A DNA stretch of 64,000 bases from Streptomyces sp. MMG1121 (GCF_001280015.1 NZ_LGDV01000188.1:36104-100103), one strand, 5' to 3'; positions 9,295 to 18,463 are shown, counted from the first letter of the stretch. Notes: a model not told the origin generated them from the sequence alone. Numbers and translations: made by a program.

Positions 9295-9570
9295 GTGGCA
9301 CACACCTTCGAAGAACTGGTGGAGAAGCAGCGCGCGGCCGACGCGGCGCAGCGCACGGTCGACGAGCTGCGCGAGGCTTACGGCCCGCCGGCCGAGCGGG
9401 GGATGACGGGCGCTCAGTCGGAGACCTACGAGACCGCCCTGCGCGCCTCGCGGGACCTGGCCCGCGAGGTGCAGACCGCGCTCAGCGAGTACGCCAAGGA
9501 CACCGGGCGGCCGCGTACGGAGATCGAGGCCGAGGTGGGCGAGGCGGCGGCGGAGCCGCAGGAGACATGA
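9295..9570 (+). CDS. Small helical protein coupled to cytochrome b gene
   Basis: A 91-residue hydrophilic protein with no recognised family. It is rich in Ala, Glu, Arg and Gln with heptad-like spacing over residues 5-80, so a short coiled coil is likely. There is no signal peptide or membrane segment. The GTG start lies 9 nt after a TAGGGT -10-like element, so the transcript is probably leaderless. Its TGA overlaps the ATG of the cytochrome b gene (ATGA), which indicates translational coupling. A role in assembling or regulating that oxidoreductase is only a guess from context. Confidence 0.75.
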   Translation: MAHTFEELVEKQRAADAAQRTVDELREAYGPPAERGMTGAQSETYETALRASRDLAREVQTALSEYAKDTGRPRTEIEAEVGEAAAEPQET

Positions 9571-11060
9571 GCCGGGCCGGCCGCCGCGCCGGAGGGCTGG
9601 TGGACGCCGCGGACGCCCGGCTGCCCGTCCTGGAGGGCGGCCCGCTGCTGCGCAAGGCGTTCCCCGACCACTGGTCGTTCCTGCTCGGCGAACTCGCGCT
9701 GTACAGCCTCCTGGTGCTGATCCTGACCGGGGTCTGGCTGACCCTGTTCTTCACGCCGGAGATGCGCGAGGTCGTCTACGCCGGCCCCTACGCGCCGCTG
9801 CGCGGGGTGCGTATGTCGGCCGCGTTCGACTCCACCCTGCGCATCAGCTTCGACGTGCGCGGCGGACTGCTGATGCGGCAGGCCCACCACTGGGCGGCGC
9901 TGGTCTTCCTCGCCGCGATCGGCGTGCACCTGCTGCGGATCTTCTTCACCGGGGCCTTCCGCAGGCCCCGCGAGCTGAACTGGGTGATCGGGCTGACCCT
10001 GTTCGTGGTCTCGCTCGCCGAGGGCTTCGCCGGCTACTCGCTCCCCGACGACCTGCTCTCCGGGACCGGGCTGCGTATCGCGCAGGGCATCATGCTGTCG
10101 ATCCCGGTGGTGGGCACGTACACGGCCTTCTTCGTCTTCGGCGGCGCGTACCCGGGGCACGACATCGTCACCCGCCTGTATCCGGTGCACGTCCTGCTGC
10201 TCCCGGGCGCCCTGATCGCCCTCGTCACCGTGCATCTGATCCTGGTTTTCCACCTCAAGCACACCCAGTGGCGCGGCCCGGGCCGCACCCCGCGCAACGC
10301 CGTCGGCAAGCCGTTCTTCGCGCAGTTCACCGCCTCCTCCGGCGGCCTCTCCCTCATCGCCGCCGGCCTTCTCGTACTCCTGGCCGCGCTCGCCCAGGTC
10401 AACCCGGTGTGGAACTACGGCCCCTACCGGCCCGACCTGGTCTCCACCGGCTCCCAGCCCGACTGGTACGTCGGTTTCCTGGAGGGCGCGCTGCGGCTGG
10501 TGCCGGCGTGGGAGACGGAGGTCGCCGGGCACACCCTGATGTGGAACGTCCTGCTCCCCGCGGTCGTCCTGCCCGGCCTGCTGTTCGCCGTGCTCTACGC
10601 CTATCCGTTCGTGGAGCGGCGGTTCACCGGGGAGGGCGGCGGCGAACAGCACTTCTGCGACCGGCCCCGCGAACGTCCCGTGCGCACCGGCCTCGGGGTC
10701 GCGGGCACCGTCTTCTACGCCGTGCTGCTGCTGGCCGGCGGCAACGACGTCATCGCCCAGACCTTCCGGATCTCGCTCAACGCGCTCACCTGGGTGCTGC
10801 GCGTCGCCCTGGTCGTGGCACCGGTGCTGTCCTTCGTCGTGACCCGGTGGCTGTGCCGGGCCCTCACGGAGGCCGAGCGGAACCGGCTCGACGAGGGCGT
10901 GTCCACGGGCGAGATCCGGCAGAGCCTCACCGGCGGCTACGAGAGCGACCACGAGCCCGTCGCGGCCTTCCGGCCCGGCGCCCCGCGCAGGTCGCTCACC
11001 GCCGCGCGTACTGGAACACCAGCCCGAACACCCCACGGGCCAGCACACCGAGACCGATGA
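9567..11060 (+). CDS. qcrB: Cytochrome bc1 complex cytochrome b subunit
   Basis: A 497-residue integral membrane protein for quinol oxidation. Transmembrane helices begin with SFLLGELALYSLLVLILTG. Heme-ligand His pairs sit in the helices containing RQAHHWAALVF/GVHLLRIF and YPVHVLLL/VHLILVFHLKH. The quinol-site motif is PDWY, as in actinobacterial QcrB. The ATG overlaps the stop of the small upstream gene. No qcrA or qcrC lies alongside, so this is probably a paralogue of a main copy elsewhere. Its last 65 bp (10996-11060) are antisense to the 3' end of ctaF. The last ~20 residues look non-conserved, as if the frame was extended into the neighbour. Confidence 0.92.
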   Translation: MSRAGRRAGGLVDAADARLPVLEGGPLLRKAFPDHWSFLLGELALYSLLVLILTGVWLTLFFTPEMREVVYAGPYAPLRGVRMSAAFDSTLRISFDVRGGLLMRQAHHWAALVFLAAIGVHLLRIFFTGAFRRPRELNWVIGLTLFVVSLAEGFAGYSLPDDLLSGTGLRIAQGIMLSIPVVGTYTAFFVFGGAYPGHDIVTRLYPVHVLLLPGALIALVTVHLILVFHLKHTQWRGPGRTPRNAVGKPFFAQFTASSGGLSLIAAGLLVLLAALAQVNPVWNYGPYRPDLVSTGSQPDWYVGFLEGALRLVPAWETEVAGHTLMWNVLLPAVVLPGLLFAVLYAYPFVERRFTGEGGGEQHFCDRPRERPVRTGLGVAGTVFYAVLLLAGGNDVIAQTFRISLNALTWVLRVALVVAPVLSFVVTRWLCRALTEAERNRLDEGVSTGEIRQSLTGGYESDHEPVAAFRPGAPRRSLTAARTGTPARTPHGPAHRDR

Positions 11061-11379
11061 GGAACAGCCACAGCCCGTAGACCACACCGGTCGCGGTCAC
11101 CGCGAAGCCCAGCGCGGTGACGATCGGCCACGCGCTCTCGTCCGGGAAGAACGCCACCGGCCCGGCCCCGTCCAGGACCTGCGCGTCCGCACGGTCCTGC
11201 GCGCGGGTGCCGCGGCGCCTGTACTGGATCAGGCAGAAGAACGACACCAGCGACGCCATCGCGCACGCGACCACCAGTGCGACCGTGCCCGTCGCGTCCC
11301 TCGACCACGCCCCGTACAGCGTGGCGGACCCGCCGAAGAACAGTGCCACCCCGCCGAACAGCATCGACTCGGTCTTCAT
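10996..11379 (-). CDS. ctaF: Cytochrome c oxidase subunit IV-like
   Basis: A 127-residue membrane protein with four hydrophobic segments, starting [10 protein letters not shown] and ending with a short basic tail. It matches the small actinobacterial subunit IV of aa3 oxidase. The start overlaps the stop of ctaD (ATGA at 11376-11379), so the two are co-translated. The 3' end overlaps the convergent qcrB gene by 65 bp. No subunit II or III gene is nearby, so the complex must take these from elsewhere or be a partial duplicate set. Confidence 0.88.
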   Translation of the reverse strand: MKTESMLFGGVALFFGGSATLYGAWSRDATGTVALVVACAMASLVSFFCLIQYRRRGTRAQDRADAQVLDGAGPVAFFPDESAWPIVTALGFAVTATGVVYGLWLFLIGLGVLARGVFGLVFQYARR

Positions 11380-13046
11380 CGCGTGGTTCCCCGCCCGGCC
11401 TCCGGATGGTGCAGGTCGAACGCCGGCGACTCCGAGCGGATCCGGGGCAGCGCCGTGAAGTTGTGCCGGGGCGGCGGACAGGAAGTGGCCCACTCCAGGC
11501 CCCGGCCCCAGCCCCACGGGTCGTCGAGAGTGACCTTCTCGCCGTGCACGGCGGTGCGCCAGACGTTGTAGAGGAACGGCAGGGTGGAGACGCCCAGCAG
11601 GAACGCGCCCGCCGAGGAGAGGGTGTTGAGCGGCGTGAAGCCGTCCTGGGGCAGATAGTCCGCGTACCGGCGCGGCATCCCGGCCTCGCCGAGCCAGTGC
11701 TGTACCAGGAAGGTCAGCTGGAACGCCGGGAACAGCAGCCAGAAGTGCAGCCGGCCGAGCCGCTCGTCCAGCATCTTCCCCGTGAACTTCGGCCACCAGA
11801 AGTAGAACCCTGCGAACATCGCGAACACCACCGTGCCGAACAGCACATAGTGCAGATGGGCCACGATGAAGTAGCTGTCGGTCAGGTGGAAGTCCAGCGG
11901 CGGCGAGGCGATCAGCACCCCGCTGAGCCCGCCGAGCAGGAACGACACCAGGAAGCCCAGCGACCACAGCATCGGCGTCTCGAACGACACCGAGCCGTGG
12001 ATCATCGTCCCGATCCACGCGAAGAACTTGATGCCCGTGGGCACCGCGATCAGGAACGACGTCAGGGAGAAGAACGGCAGCAGTACGGCCCCGGTGGCGA
12101 ACATGTGGTGCGCCCACACCACCGCGGACAGCATGGTGATCGCGATCGTCGCCCCGATCATCGGCAGATACCCGAACAGCGGCTTGCGCGAGAACACCGG
12201 CAGGATCTCCGAGATGATCCCGAAGAACGGCAGCGCCACGATGTAGACCTCCGGATGCCCGAAGAACCAGAACAGGTGCTGCCACAGCAGCGCGCCGCCG
12301 TTCGCCGCGTCGAAGACGTGCGCGCCGAACTTCCGGTCCGCCTCCAGCGCCAGCAGCGCCGCCGTGAACACCGGGAACGCGGGCAGGATCAGGATCGAGG
12401 TGAACAGTACGTTCCAGGTGAAGACGGGCATCCGGAACATCGTCAGGCCCGGGGCGCGCAGGCACAGGATCGTGGCGATGAAGTTGACCGCGCCCAGCGT
12501 CGTCGACACACCGGCCACGACCAGGCCCATCACCCACAGGTCCCCGCCCGCGCCGGGGGAGAAGTACGCGCTGTTCAGCGGCGCGTACGCGAACCAGCCG
12601 AACGCGGCCGCGCCGCCCGGCACCAGGAACCCCGAGACCACCATCAGCCCGCCGAACAGGTACATCCAGTACGACAGCGCGTTCAACCGCGGGAACGCCA
12701 CGTCCGGCGCGCCGATCTGCAGCGGCATCACGGCGTTGGCGAACCCGGCGAACATCGGCGTCGCGAACAGCAGCATCATGATCGTGCCGTGGATGGTGAA
12801 GAAGGTGTCGTAGCCGTGCTCGCTCAGGAACTGCAGGCCCGGCCGCGCCAGTTCCGCGCGCATGCCGAGCGCCAGCAGCCCGGCGAAGAGGAAGAAGCAG
12901 AACGCCGTGACCATGTACAGCCGGCCGATCACCTTGTGGTCGGTCGTGGCGGACCAGCGCAACAGGGCCCGGCCGGGCCGTGGGGCGGGGGCCGCGTAGC
13001 GCTCGGCGACATTGCGAGTATCGGACATCTGGGGCGTCTCGGTCAT
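11376..13046 (-). CDS. ctaD: Cytochrome c oxidase subunit I
   Basis: A 556-residue heme-copper oxidase catalytic subunit. Active-site features are all present: the CuB/crosslink motif FFGHPEVY, the HH pair in [10 protein letters not shown], the K-channel region [12 protein letters not shown] and the heme ligands near HLHYVLFG. About twelve transmembrane helices are visible. The start lies in the MTETPQM sequence. A second Met (MSDTRN) seven codons in is possible. It forms a two-gene unit with ctaF. The lack of adjacent ctaC, ctaE and qcrCA suggests an accessory copy, perhaps used under particular oxygen conditions. Confidence 0.94.
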   Translation of the reverse strand: MTETPQMSDTRNVAERYAAPAPRPGRALLRWSATTDHKVIGRLYMVTAFCFFLFAGLLALGMRAELARPGLQFLSEHGYDTFFTIHGTIMMLLFATPMFAGFANAVMPLQIGAPDVAFPRLNALSYWMYLFGGLMVVSGFLVPGGAAAFGWFAYAPLNSAYFSPGAGGDLWVMGLVVAGVSTTLGAVNFIATILCLRAPGLTMFRMPVFTWNVLFTSILILPAFPVFTAALLALEADRKFGAHVFDAANGGALLWQHLFWFFGHPEVYIVALPFFGIISEILPVFSRKPLFGYLPMIGATIAITMLSAVVWAHHMFATGAVLLPFFSLTSFLIAVPTGIKFFAWIGTMIHGSVSFETPMLWSLGFLVSFLLGGLSGVLIASPPLDFHLTDSYFIVAHLHYVLFGTVVFAMFAGFYFWWPKFTGKMLDERLGRLHFWLLFPAFQLTFLVQHWLGEAGMPRRYADYLPQDGFTPLNTLSSAGAFLLGVSTLPFLYNVWRTAVHGEKVTLDDPWGWGRGLEWATSCPPPRHNFTALPRIRSESPAFDLHHPEAGRGTTR

Positions 13047-13352
13047 CTTTGGTGACGCTACTCCGGGTGGTCGAAGGCCCCGCCCGCGCCACGCCCTGCG
13101 CCCCCGCTCCGTGAGCTGTCAGGGCCGATCCCGGCCGCGGAACGCTCCTCGCCGACCCGGCTGACGGCGGACGCCGCCCAGGCGGTGACCACGTCCGCAC
13201 CCCTGTCCCCGTTCGCGCGCCTCTCCACCGACGAGGTCTGCGACTGCCTCGACGCGTGCGCCGAACTCCTGGCGGGATCAGTCGTGTTGCACCGCCTGGC
13301 GGCGGGCGCCGACCCGGGCCGGGCGCGTCCGCCGCCAGGCGTGGTCACCTGC
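13047..13352 (+). other. Intergenic stretch with a possible gene remnant
   Basis: About 306 bp between ctaD and the hydrolase gene. On the plus strand a frame open from roughly 13130 to 13330 encodes protein-like, helix-forming sequence (for example STDEVCDCLDACAELLAG). It has no clear ribosome site and runs on antisense into the next gene. It may be the leftover of a transferred gene or chance. I assign no function. Confidence 0.3.
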
Positions 13353-13937
13353 TCAGCCGTGGGTCTTGGCCAGCAGTTCCAGGACCTCGGCGGTCGTGCC
13401 GCTCTCGCCGAGCCGCGGGAAGATCCGCTCGACGCTGCCCGCGTGCGCCTCGGCGGAGGCGTCGGCCATCGCGTCGGTGGCGAGGGTGACGTGGTAGCCG
13501 TGGGCGTAGGCGTCCCGGGCGGTGGACTCCACGCCGATGCTGGTGGCGATGCCGGTCAGCACGACCTGCGTGATGCCACGGCGGCGCAGCTGGACGTCCA
13601 GGTCGGTGCCGTGGAAGGCGCTCCAGTTGTGCTTGGTGACGCGGATGTCCCCGGTGTGGCCGGACAGTTCGTCGACGATGACGTCCCAGCCCTCGGGGAA
13701 GCTGAGGCCGCTGACCGAGCGCTCGGTGCGGCCCGGCAGGACGTCACCGCCGTCGGCGGCGAAGGAGACCCGGACCAGCACCACCGGCAGGTTCCGGGCG
13801 CGGAAGGCGTCGGCGAGTTCGGCCGTGCGGGCCACCACCTCGGCGGCGGGGTACGGCTGGACGGGCATGGCGGCGATGCCGTTCTGCAGGTCGATCGCGA
13901 CGAGGGCGGTACGGGGGTCGAGCGTGGTGAGCGACAT
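13353..13937 (-). CDS. Isochorismatase-fold hydrolase lacking the catalytic cysteine
   Basis: A 194-residue cysteine-hydrolase-fold protein. Asp16 (AIDLQNG) and Lys102 (VTKHNWSAF) of the usual Asp-Lys-Cys triad are in place. In the nucleophile loop GIATSIGVESTARDA, Gly135 stands where nicotinamidases and related amidases have Cys. The cis-peptide Ile-Ala before it is kept. The enzyme therefore probably does not use thiol chemistry, like EntB-type isochorismatases, or it has another role. It is the third gene of a marR-MFS-hydrolase operon, 7 bp after the transporter stop, so its substrate may be related to what the transporter exports. Confidence 0.88.
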   Translation of the reverse strand: MSLTTLDPRTALVAIDLQNGIAAMPVQPYPAAEVVARTAELADAFRARNLPVVLVRVSFAADGGDVLPGRTERSVSGLSFPEGWDVIVDELSGHTGDIRVTKHNWSAFHGTDLDVQLRRRGITQVVLTGIATSIGVESTARDAYAHGYHVTLATDAMADASAEAHAGSVERIFPRLGESGTTAEVLELLAKTHG

Positions 13938-13944
13938 GAGTCGG

Positions 13945-15351
13945 TCAGGCCTTTCCAGTGGTTCGCTTGTCTTGCGGGGTGAGCCGGCCGAGGGAACGGT
14001 CGGGCAGGGTCGTCGCCAGCAACAGGGCGGAGCCGGCGAGCATGAAGAGGGCCAGGCTGTGCAGCCCGGCCGTATCGGCGCGCTGGGGGTAGAACGCCGC
14101 GGTGGCGGCGGACGCGGCCAGCGCGCCGAGGTATCCGAAGGTCCGCAGCAGACCGGCCGCGGAGGCCGTCCGCTCCGGGGCGGCCTGCCGGTACAGGGCG
14201 TTCTGCGTGGCCAGGCCGATCAGCCCCTGCGGGATGCCGAGCAGCGCGCCGACCGCGAGCAGCAGCCACAGCGGACTGCCGGGCCGCACCACGAGCAGCA
14301 GGGCGCAGCCCACGACCTGGAGTGCGGAACCGGCGAGCAGCTTGGCGCGCACCGCCTCCCGGCGTCCGGTGAGCGTGGACACGACCAGCGCGGCCGCCGA
14401 CAGCGGCAGCAGCACGAGCCCGGCGGCGGAGGCGCTGAGCCCGCGCCCCTGCTCCAGCCACTGCGTGTAGCCGTACAGGAAGGTGTAGGAGGTGGTGTAG
14501 GCGAGCAGTTGGCGCAGATAGGTGGTGAGCAGCGGGCCGTTGCCGCCGAGGACGCGCAGGTCGATGAACGGGTCCGGCACCCGCAGCTCGCGCATGGCGA
14601 AACCGGCGGCAGCGGCGGCCGACAGCACCGGCAGGTACCAGCGGCCGGCACGCGGGTCCATCAGGAACAGCATCAATGCGACCAGCAGCAGCGCGAACAG
14701 CGCCATGCCGGGCAGATCCACGCGGCGTCGCCGGGTCTCGGTCCGGGGCAGCCGCAGCGCGCCGAGCACCAGACAGGCCGCCGACAGCGGCACGTTGACG
14801 GTGAACACGGCCCGCCAGCCGCCCAGTGCGGTCAGCAGGCCGCCGAGCGCGGGTCCGACGACGGCCACCGTCTGGTTGGCGACGGCCAGCGCGGCCAGCA
14901 CGCCCGCCGGGCTGTCCCGCCCGGTGCGCTCGGCCTCGCTGCGGGTCAGCCGCATGGCCGCCGGGTACGCCGCCGACGTCCCGAAACCGAGCAGGACCCG
15001 GGCCGCGATCAGCGCACCGAGCGTGGGCGCGAGCGCACCGAGCAGACCGGCGACGCCCACCAGGGCCGTACCGGCGAGGTAGAGCCTGCGCGGGCCGTGC
15101 ATGTCCACCAGGCGGCCGATGACCGGCTGGCCGACGGCCGTGGCCAGGTAGAGCGCCGAGACCAGCCACACCGTCTCGGCGGGCGGGGCGCCGAAGGCGA
15201 CGCCGATCGGCACGAGCGCCACGGCGATCATCGAGGAGTTGACCGGGTTCAGGACCGAGCCGAGGACCATCGGCGGGATGAGCCGGCGGTCGAATCCGGC
15301 GGGGGCGGGGCGGGCGGCCTCCCGGGTGTGTCCGGAGAGCCTTGGTATCAC
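13945..15351 (-). CDS. MFS efflux transporter (DHA2-like)
   Basis: A 468-residue permease with 14 predicted membrane segments, typical of the multidrug DHA2 group. Motif A-like sequence is visible as GRLVDMHGPRRLY, and the motif C region as AVVGPALGGLLTALGGWR. The GTG start at 15351 overlaps the stop of the upstream marR gene (GTGA), so the frame further upstream is not used. Being co-transcribed with a MarR regulator suggests drug- or phenolic-induced efflux. Confidence 0.9.
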   Translation of the reverse strand: MIPRLSGHTREAARPAPAGFDRRLIPPMVLGSVLNPVNSSMIAVALVPIGVAFGAPPAETVWLVSALYLATAVGQPVIGRLVDMHGPRRLYLAGTALVGVAGLLGALAPTLGALIAARVLLGFGTSAAYPAAMRLTRSEAERTGRDSPAGVLAALAVANQTVAVVGPALGGLLTALGGWRAVFTVNVPLSAACLVLGALRLPRTETRRRRVDLPGMALFALLLVALMLFLMDPRAGRWYLPVLSAAAAAGFAMRELRVPDPFIDLRVLGGNGPLLTTYLRQLLAYTTSYTFLYGYTQWLEQGRGLSASAAGLVLLPLSAAALVVSTLTGRREAVRAKLLAGSALQVVGCALLLVVRPGSPLWLLLAVGALLGIPQGLIGLATQNALYRQAAPERTASAAGLLRTFGYLGALAASAATAAFYPQRADTAGLHSLALFMLAGSALLLATTLPDRSLGRLTPQDKRTTGKA

Positions 15352-15785
15352 GGCTGAGACAGCCGTTCCATCAGCTCCAGCGCCCGCAGCACGGTCTGCC
15401 GCTCCTCCTCGGTGTAGCGGTCCTGGAAGGCGCGGGCCAGCCACTCCTCGCGCACCTGCCGGTTGCCCTCGATACGGGCCCTGCCCGCGTCGGTCAGTGT
15501 GACCAGCTGGCGGCGGCCGTCGTCCGGGTCGGGCGCGCGCCGGATCAGACCGTGCTGGTCCAGGGCGGCCAGCGTGGTCGCCATCGACTGCGGGCGCACG
15601 CCCTCGGCGGCCGCGAGGGCGCTGGCCGTGGCGGCGCCGTGCTTGCCGACCAGGGTGAGCGCCGACTCCTGCGACGGGCTCAGGTCGGTGTCCTGGGCGA
15701 CCTCGCGGATGCGGCGGCGCAGCCGGCTGAACACCACACGCAGATCACGCGCGGCACAGGCGGCGGAGTCGGAGATGTCAGCCAT
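15348..15785 (-). CDS. MarR-family transcriptional regulator
   Basis: A 145-residue winged-helix regulator. The recognition helix region is TASALAAAEGVRPQSMATTLAALDQHGL, given here by its position at about residues 53-80, and the wing has DPDDGRRQLVTLT. It is the first gene of an operon with an MFS exporter and a hydrolase-fold protein, and its stop overlaps the exporter start. Operator-like repeats lie just upstream (15811-15850), between it and the divergent phosphoesterase gene. This fits ligand-relieved autorepression. Confidence 0.92.
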   Translation of the reverse strand: MADISDSAACAARDLRVVFSRLRRRIREVAQDTDLSPSQESALTLVGKHGAATASALAAAEGVRPQSMATTLAALDQHGLIRRAPDPDDGRRQLVTLTDAGRARIEGNRQVREEWLARAFQDRYTEEERQTVLRALELMERLSQP

Positions 15786-15810
15786 GCCGCCACCCTAGGA
15801 CCGACAGCCG

Positions 15811-15850
15811 AAACTGTCCAGCCCAAACTGTTCAGCTCGGACTGTTTAAT
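15811..15850. promoter_or_regulatory. Three direct repeats, probable MarR operator
   Basis: Copies AAACTGTCCAGC (15811), AAACTGTTCAGC (15825) and the weaker GGACTGTTTAAT (15839) repeat every 14 bp between the marR gene and the divergent phosphoesterase gene. The block is AT-rich compared with its surroundings. Spacing of about one and a half helical turns would place alternate repeats on different faces. Assignment to the MarR protein is from position only. Confidence 0.6.
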
Positions 15851-15892
15851 TTTGCCTGATGAGTCCCGGGCCCCCTCGGCTAGATTGGCCCT

Positions 15893-16393
15893 GTGCGTCT
15901 GCTGATGGTGTCCGACACCCACCTGCCGAACCGCGCCAAGCGGCTCCCGGAGCAGCTGCTGGCCGAACTCCCGCGCGCGGACGTGGTGTTCCACGCCGGG
16001 GACTGGGTCGATACCGCCACCCTGGACCTGCTGGAGAGCCACAGCCGCCGGCTGATCGGGGTCCACGGCAACAACGACGGCCCGGAGCTGCGCGCCCGGC
16101 TCCCCGAGGTGGCGTACGCCGAGCTGGACGGCCTGCGCTTCGGCGTCGTGCACGAGACCGGCCCGGCCCAGGGCCGCGAGGCCCGCTGCGCCGCCCGCTT
16201 CCCCGACCTCGACGTCCTGGTCTTCGGTCACAGCCACATCCCCTGGGACACCGTCGCCCCGACCGGCCTGCGCCTGCTCAACCCCGGCTCCCCGACCGAC
16301 CGGCGCCGCCAGCCCCACTGCACCTGTCTCACCGCGACGCTGGCCGACGGCGCGCTCACCGAGGTGACCCTCCACCGCCTGTCCCAGCGCTAG
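15893..16393 (+). CDS. YfcE/MJ0936-type metallophosphoesterase
   Basis: A 166-residue calcineurin-like phosphoesterase of the small YfcE type. All metal-site motifs are visible: SDTH (Asp8, His10), AGDW (Asp37), HGNNDG, VVHE and FGHSHIPW. The likely activity is on phosphodiester bonds, with the physiological substrate unknown. The GTG start lies only 6 nt after a TAGATT -10-like element, so the mRNA is probably leaderless. It is divergent from the marR operon, and the repeats between them may also affect it. Confidence 0.9.
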   Translation: MRLLMVSDTHLPNRAKRLPEQLLAELPRADVVFHAGDWVDTATLDLLESHSRRLIGVHGNNDGPELRARLPEVAYAELDGLRFGVVHETGPAQGREARCAARFPDLDVLVFGHSHIPWDTVAPTGLRLLNPGSPTDRRRQPHCTCLTATLADGALTEVTLHRLSQR

Positions 16394-16726
16394 CGGTCCT
16401 GTGCCAGGATCCCGCGATCCGCAAGGGGAACCGCTCCACCGCCGCCGACCCTGCGCGGGCGTGGGCCGGGATCGAGCGCACGCCCGCACGCCGGCGAGCC
16501 GAGACCGCCGCGCTGTGGGCCGTCGCCGGGCCGGGCGGACCGGCCGTCGAGGCCACGCGCAGGCTCACCCCGCGGGTCCTCGACGCAGCCTGTGCCACAC
16601 ATCCGGGAGGGCACCCGGCGCAGCGCCCTCCTGTGCACCGACGGCCGGCACGACCAGCATCCGCACGCGCGCGTGGCGGGGGACACCGCACGGCGGTGCG
16701 CTCCCCGCGTCCCCGAGGAGCCGCCG
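16394..16726. other. Intergenic region between convergent genes
   Basis: About 330 bp between the phosphoesterase and coxG 3' ends. Frames are open on both strands because of high GC, but none has a ribosome site or family resemblance. A small hairpin (CACCGC/GCGGTG, 16684-16698) could act as a weak terminator. I see nothing else. Confidence 0.4.
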
Positions 16727-17335
16727 TCACCGGCGTCGAGTGGTGTGCCTCCTGCGCACGCGTCCCAGCAGCCGTGTCGCCGCCCAGGCGAGTACGGCGA
16801 TCACCGCCACCGCCACCGCCCGTCGGGCCACCGGGAGCCCGGCTTCGCGCAGCAGGTCGAGCGGCCGGGGCTCCTCCTCGGCCGGTTCGGGGCGCTCGGC
16901 CAGCCGGCCGGCCAGGCAGTCCGCGAACCGGCCCACCAGCCGGTCGCCCACCTCCGCCAGCACCCCGCGCCCGAACTGCGCCGGGCGCCCGGTCACCGTC
17001 AGATCGGTCCGTACGGACACCGCCGTACCGCCGTCGCGTTCGCTCAGCGTGCCGGTGACCGTGGCCCGGGCCGTGCCCTGGCCCCGGGTCTCCCGGCCGC
17101 TCGCCACGAGCACCATCCGGTGCGCCGCCGCGTCCTGCTCCTCGAAGACCGCCGTGCCCCGGTAGGTCAGCGTGACCGGGCCGACCCTCACCTTCACCGA
17201 GCCGGTCACGGTCGTACCGTCGTAGTCCTCCACCACCGCGCCCGGCAGACACGGCGCGACCCGCTCGATGTCGAGGAGCGCATGCCAGGCGTCGTCGACC
17301 GCTACCGGCACGGTGAACTCGTGGTGCAGTTCCAT
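16727..17335 (-). CDS. coxG: CoxG-like SRPBCC protein with C-terminal membrane anchor
   Basis: A 202-residue protein. Residues 1-145 follow the CoxG/SRPBCC pattern (MELHHEFTVPVAVDDAWHAL, FLPGAVV-like turn, TYRGTAVF). A linker rich in Glu and Pro follows, and a single hydrophobic helix near residues 170-188 ends in a basic tail. CoxG proteins are thought to help recruit molybdenum hydroxylases to the membrane. It is the last gene of the cox operon, 27 bp after the XdhC-like gene. Confidence 0.88.
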   Translation of the reverse strand: MELHHEFTVPVAVDDAWHALLDIERVAPCLPGAVVEDYDGTTVTGSVKVRVGPVTLTYRGTAVFEEQDAAAHRMVLVASGRETRGQGTARATVTGTLSERDGGTAVSVRTDLTVTGRPAQFGRGVLAEVGDRLVGRFADCLAGRLAERPEPAEEEPRPLDLLREAGLPVARRAVAVAVIAVLAWAATRLLGRVRRRHTTRRR

Positions 17336-17362
17336 GACCTGCTCCTCTCGGAGGCTTCAGGC

Positions 17363-18463
17363 TCAGGCGGGCGGGTGGATGGCTCCGGCGGTGCCGCTCA
17401 GCGGTGCGCCGCTGCCGCCCCAGCGCGCAGCGACGATCTCGGCGGCGACGGACACCGCCACCTCCTCGGGCGTACGGGCCCCGAGGTCGAGCCCGAGCGG
17501 CGAGCGCAGCCTGGACAGCTCGGCCTCGGTCAGACCGGCCTGAGTGAGCCGTGCACGCCGCTCCTCGTGGGTCTTGCGGCTGCCCATCGCCCCGATGTAG
17601 GCGGCCGGCCGGCGCAGCGCCTCCTCCAGCAGCGGCACGTCGAACTTGGGGTCGTGGGTGAGCACGCAGATCACCGTGCGCTCGTCGGTCGGGGCGCCGG
17701 CGAGATAGCGGTGCGGCCAGTCGACCACCACCTCGACGGCCGCCGGGAAGCGCTTGGGCGTGGCGAAGACCGGGCGGGCGTCGCACACGGTGACCCGGTA
17801 GCCGAGGAAGTCACCGATGCGGGCCACCGCGGCCGCGTAGTCGATCGCGCCGAAGACCAGCATGCGCGGCGGCGGAGCGAACGACTGGAGGAACACCGCC
17901 ACATCGTCCTCGCGGCGCTCACCGTGCGGCCCGTAGTGCCGCACGACCGAGGCGCCGAGGGCGAGTTCGCCGCGCGCGTCGGCGGTGACGGCGACATCGA
18001 GGCCGTCCGCGCCGAGCGTGCCGTCCGCCCGGTCCGGCCACACGGCGCGCACGGCGCCGCGCGGCGCGGGCCCGTCCACCACCGTGGCCACGGTCACCGG
18101 CTCACCCGCCGCGACCGACGCCGCGACCGCGCCGAACGCCGGGTCCGACGCGGGGGTCACCGGCCGTACCAGCAGGGTGATCTCGCCGCCGCAGGTGAGC
18201 CCGACCGCGAACGCGTCCGCGTCGCTGTACCCGAACGTCTCCAGCCGCGCCTCGCCGCTCGCCACGACCTCCTGCGCCAGCTCGAACACCGCCCCCTCCA
18301 CACAGCCCCCGGACACGCTTCCCACGACCTCGTCGTCCGGGCCCACCGCCATGGCGGCGCCGGGTCCGCGCGGCGCGCTGCGGCTGACCGCGACGACCGT
18401 GGCCAGACCGAACGGGACCCCGGCCGCGTGCCAGCGCGCCAGCGCCGGCAGGATCTCACGCAC
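17363..18463 (-). CDS. XdhC/CoxF-family molybdenum cofactor maturation protein
   Basis: A 366-residue XdhC/CoxI protein. The N-terminal half has the GSVSGGCVEGAVFE motif containing the conserved Cys. The C-terminal half is a Rossmann domain (LVFGAIDYAAAVARIG, CVLTHDPKFD, YIGAMGSRKTHEER). The family binds and sulfurylates or inserts Mo cofactor into xanthine-dehydrogenase-type enzymes. It overlaps the upstream VWA gene by 8 bp, so it is translated with it. Its presence argues that the CoxL-like enzyme here is assembled as an active hydroxylase. Confidence 0.92.
   Translation of the reverse strand: MREILPALARWHAAGVPFGLATVVAVSRSAPRGPGAAMAVGPDDEVVGSVSGGCVEGAVFELAQEVVASGEARLETFGYSDADAFAVGLTCGGEITLLVRPVTPASDPAFGAVAASVAAGEPVTVATVVDGPAPRGAVRAVWPDRADGTLGADGLDVAVTADARGELALGASVVRHYGPHGERREDDVAVFLQSFAPPPRMLVFGAIDYAAAVARIGDFLGYRVTVCDARPVFATPKRFPAAVEVVVDWPHRYLAGAPTDERTVICVLTHDPKFDVPLLEEALRRPAAYIGAMGSRKTHEERRARLTQAGLTEAELSRLRSPLGLDLGARTPEEVAVSVAAEIVAARWGGSGAPLSGTAGAIHPPA

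Noticed and set aside
11277..13055. 592-codon plus-strand frame opposite ctaD
   Set aside because: Low-complexity Gln/Arg/His sequence, while the other strand encodes a full oxidase subunit.
16394..16726. Frames encoding RKGNRSTAADPARAW-like sequence
   Set aside because: No start context, no recognisable family and no continuation; treated as noncoding.
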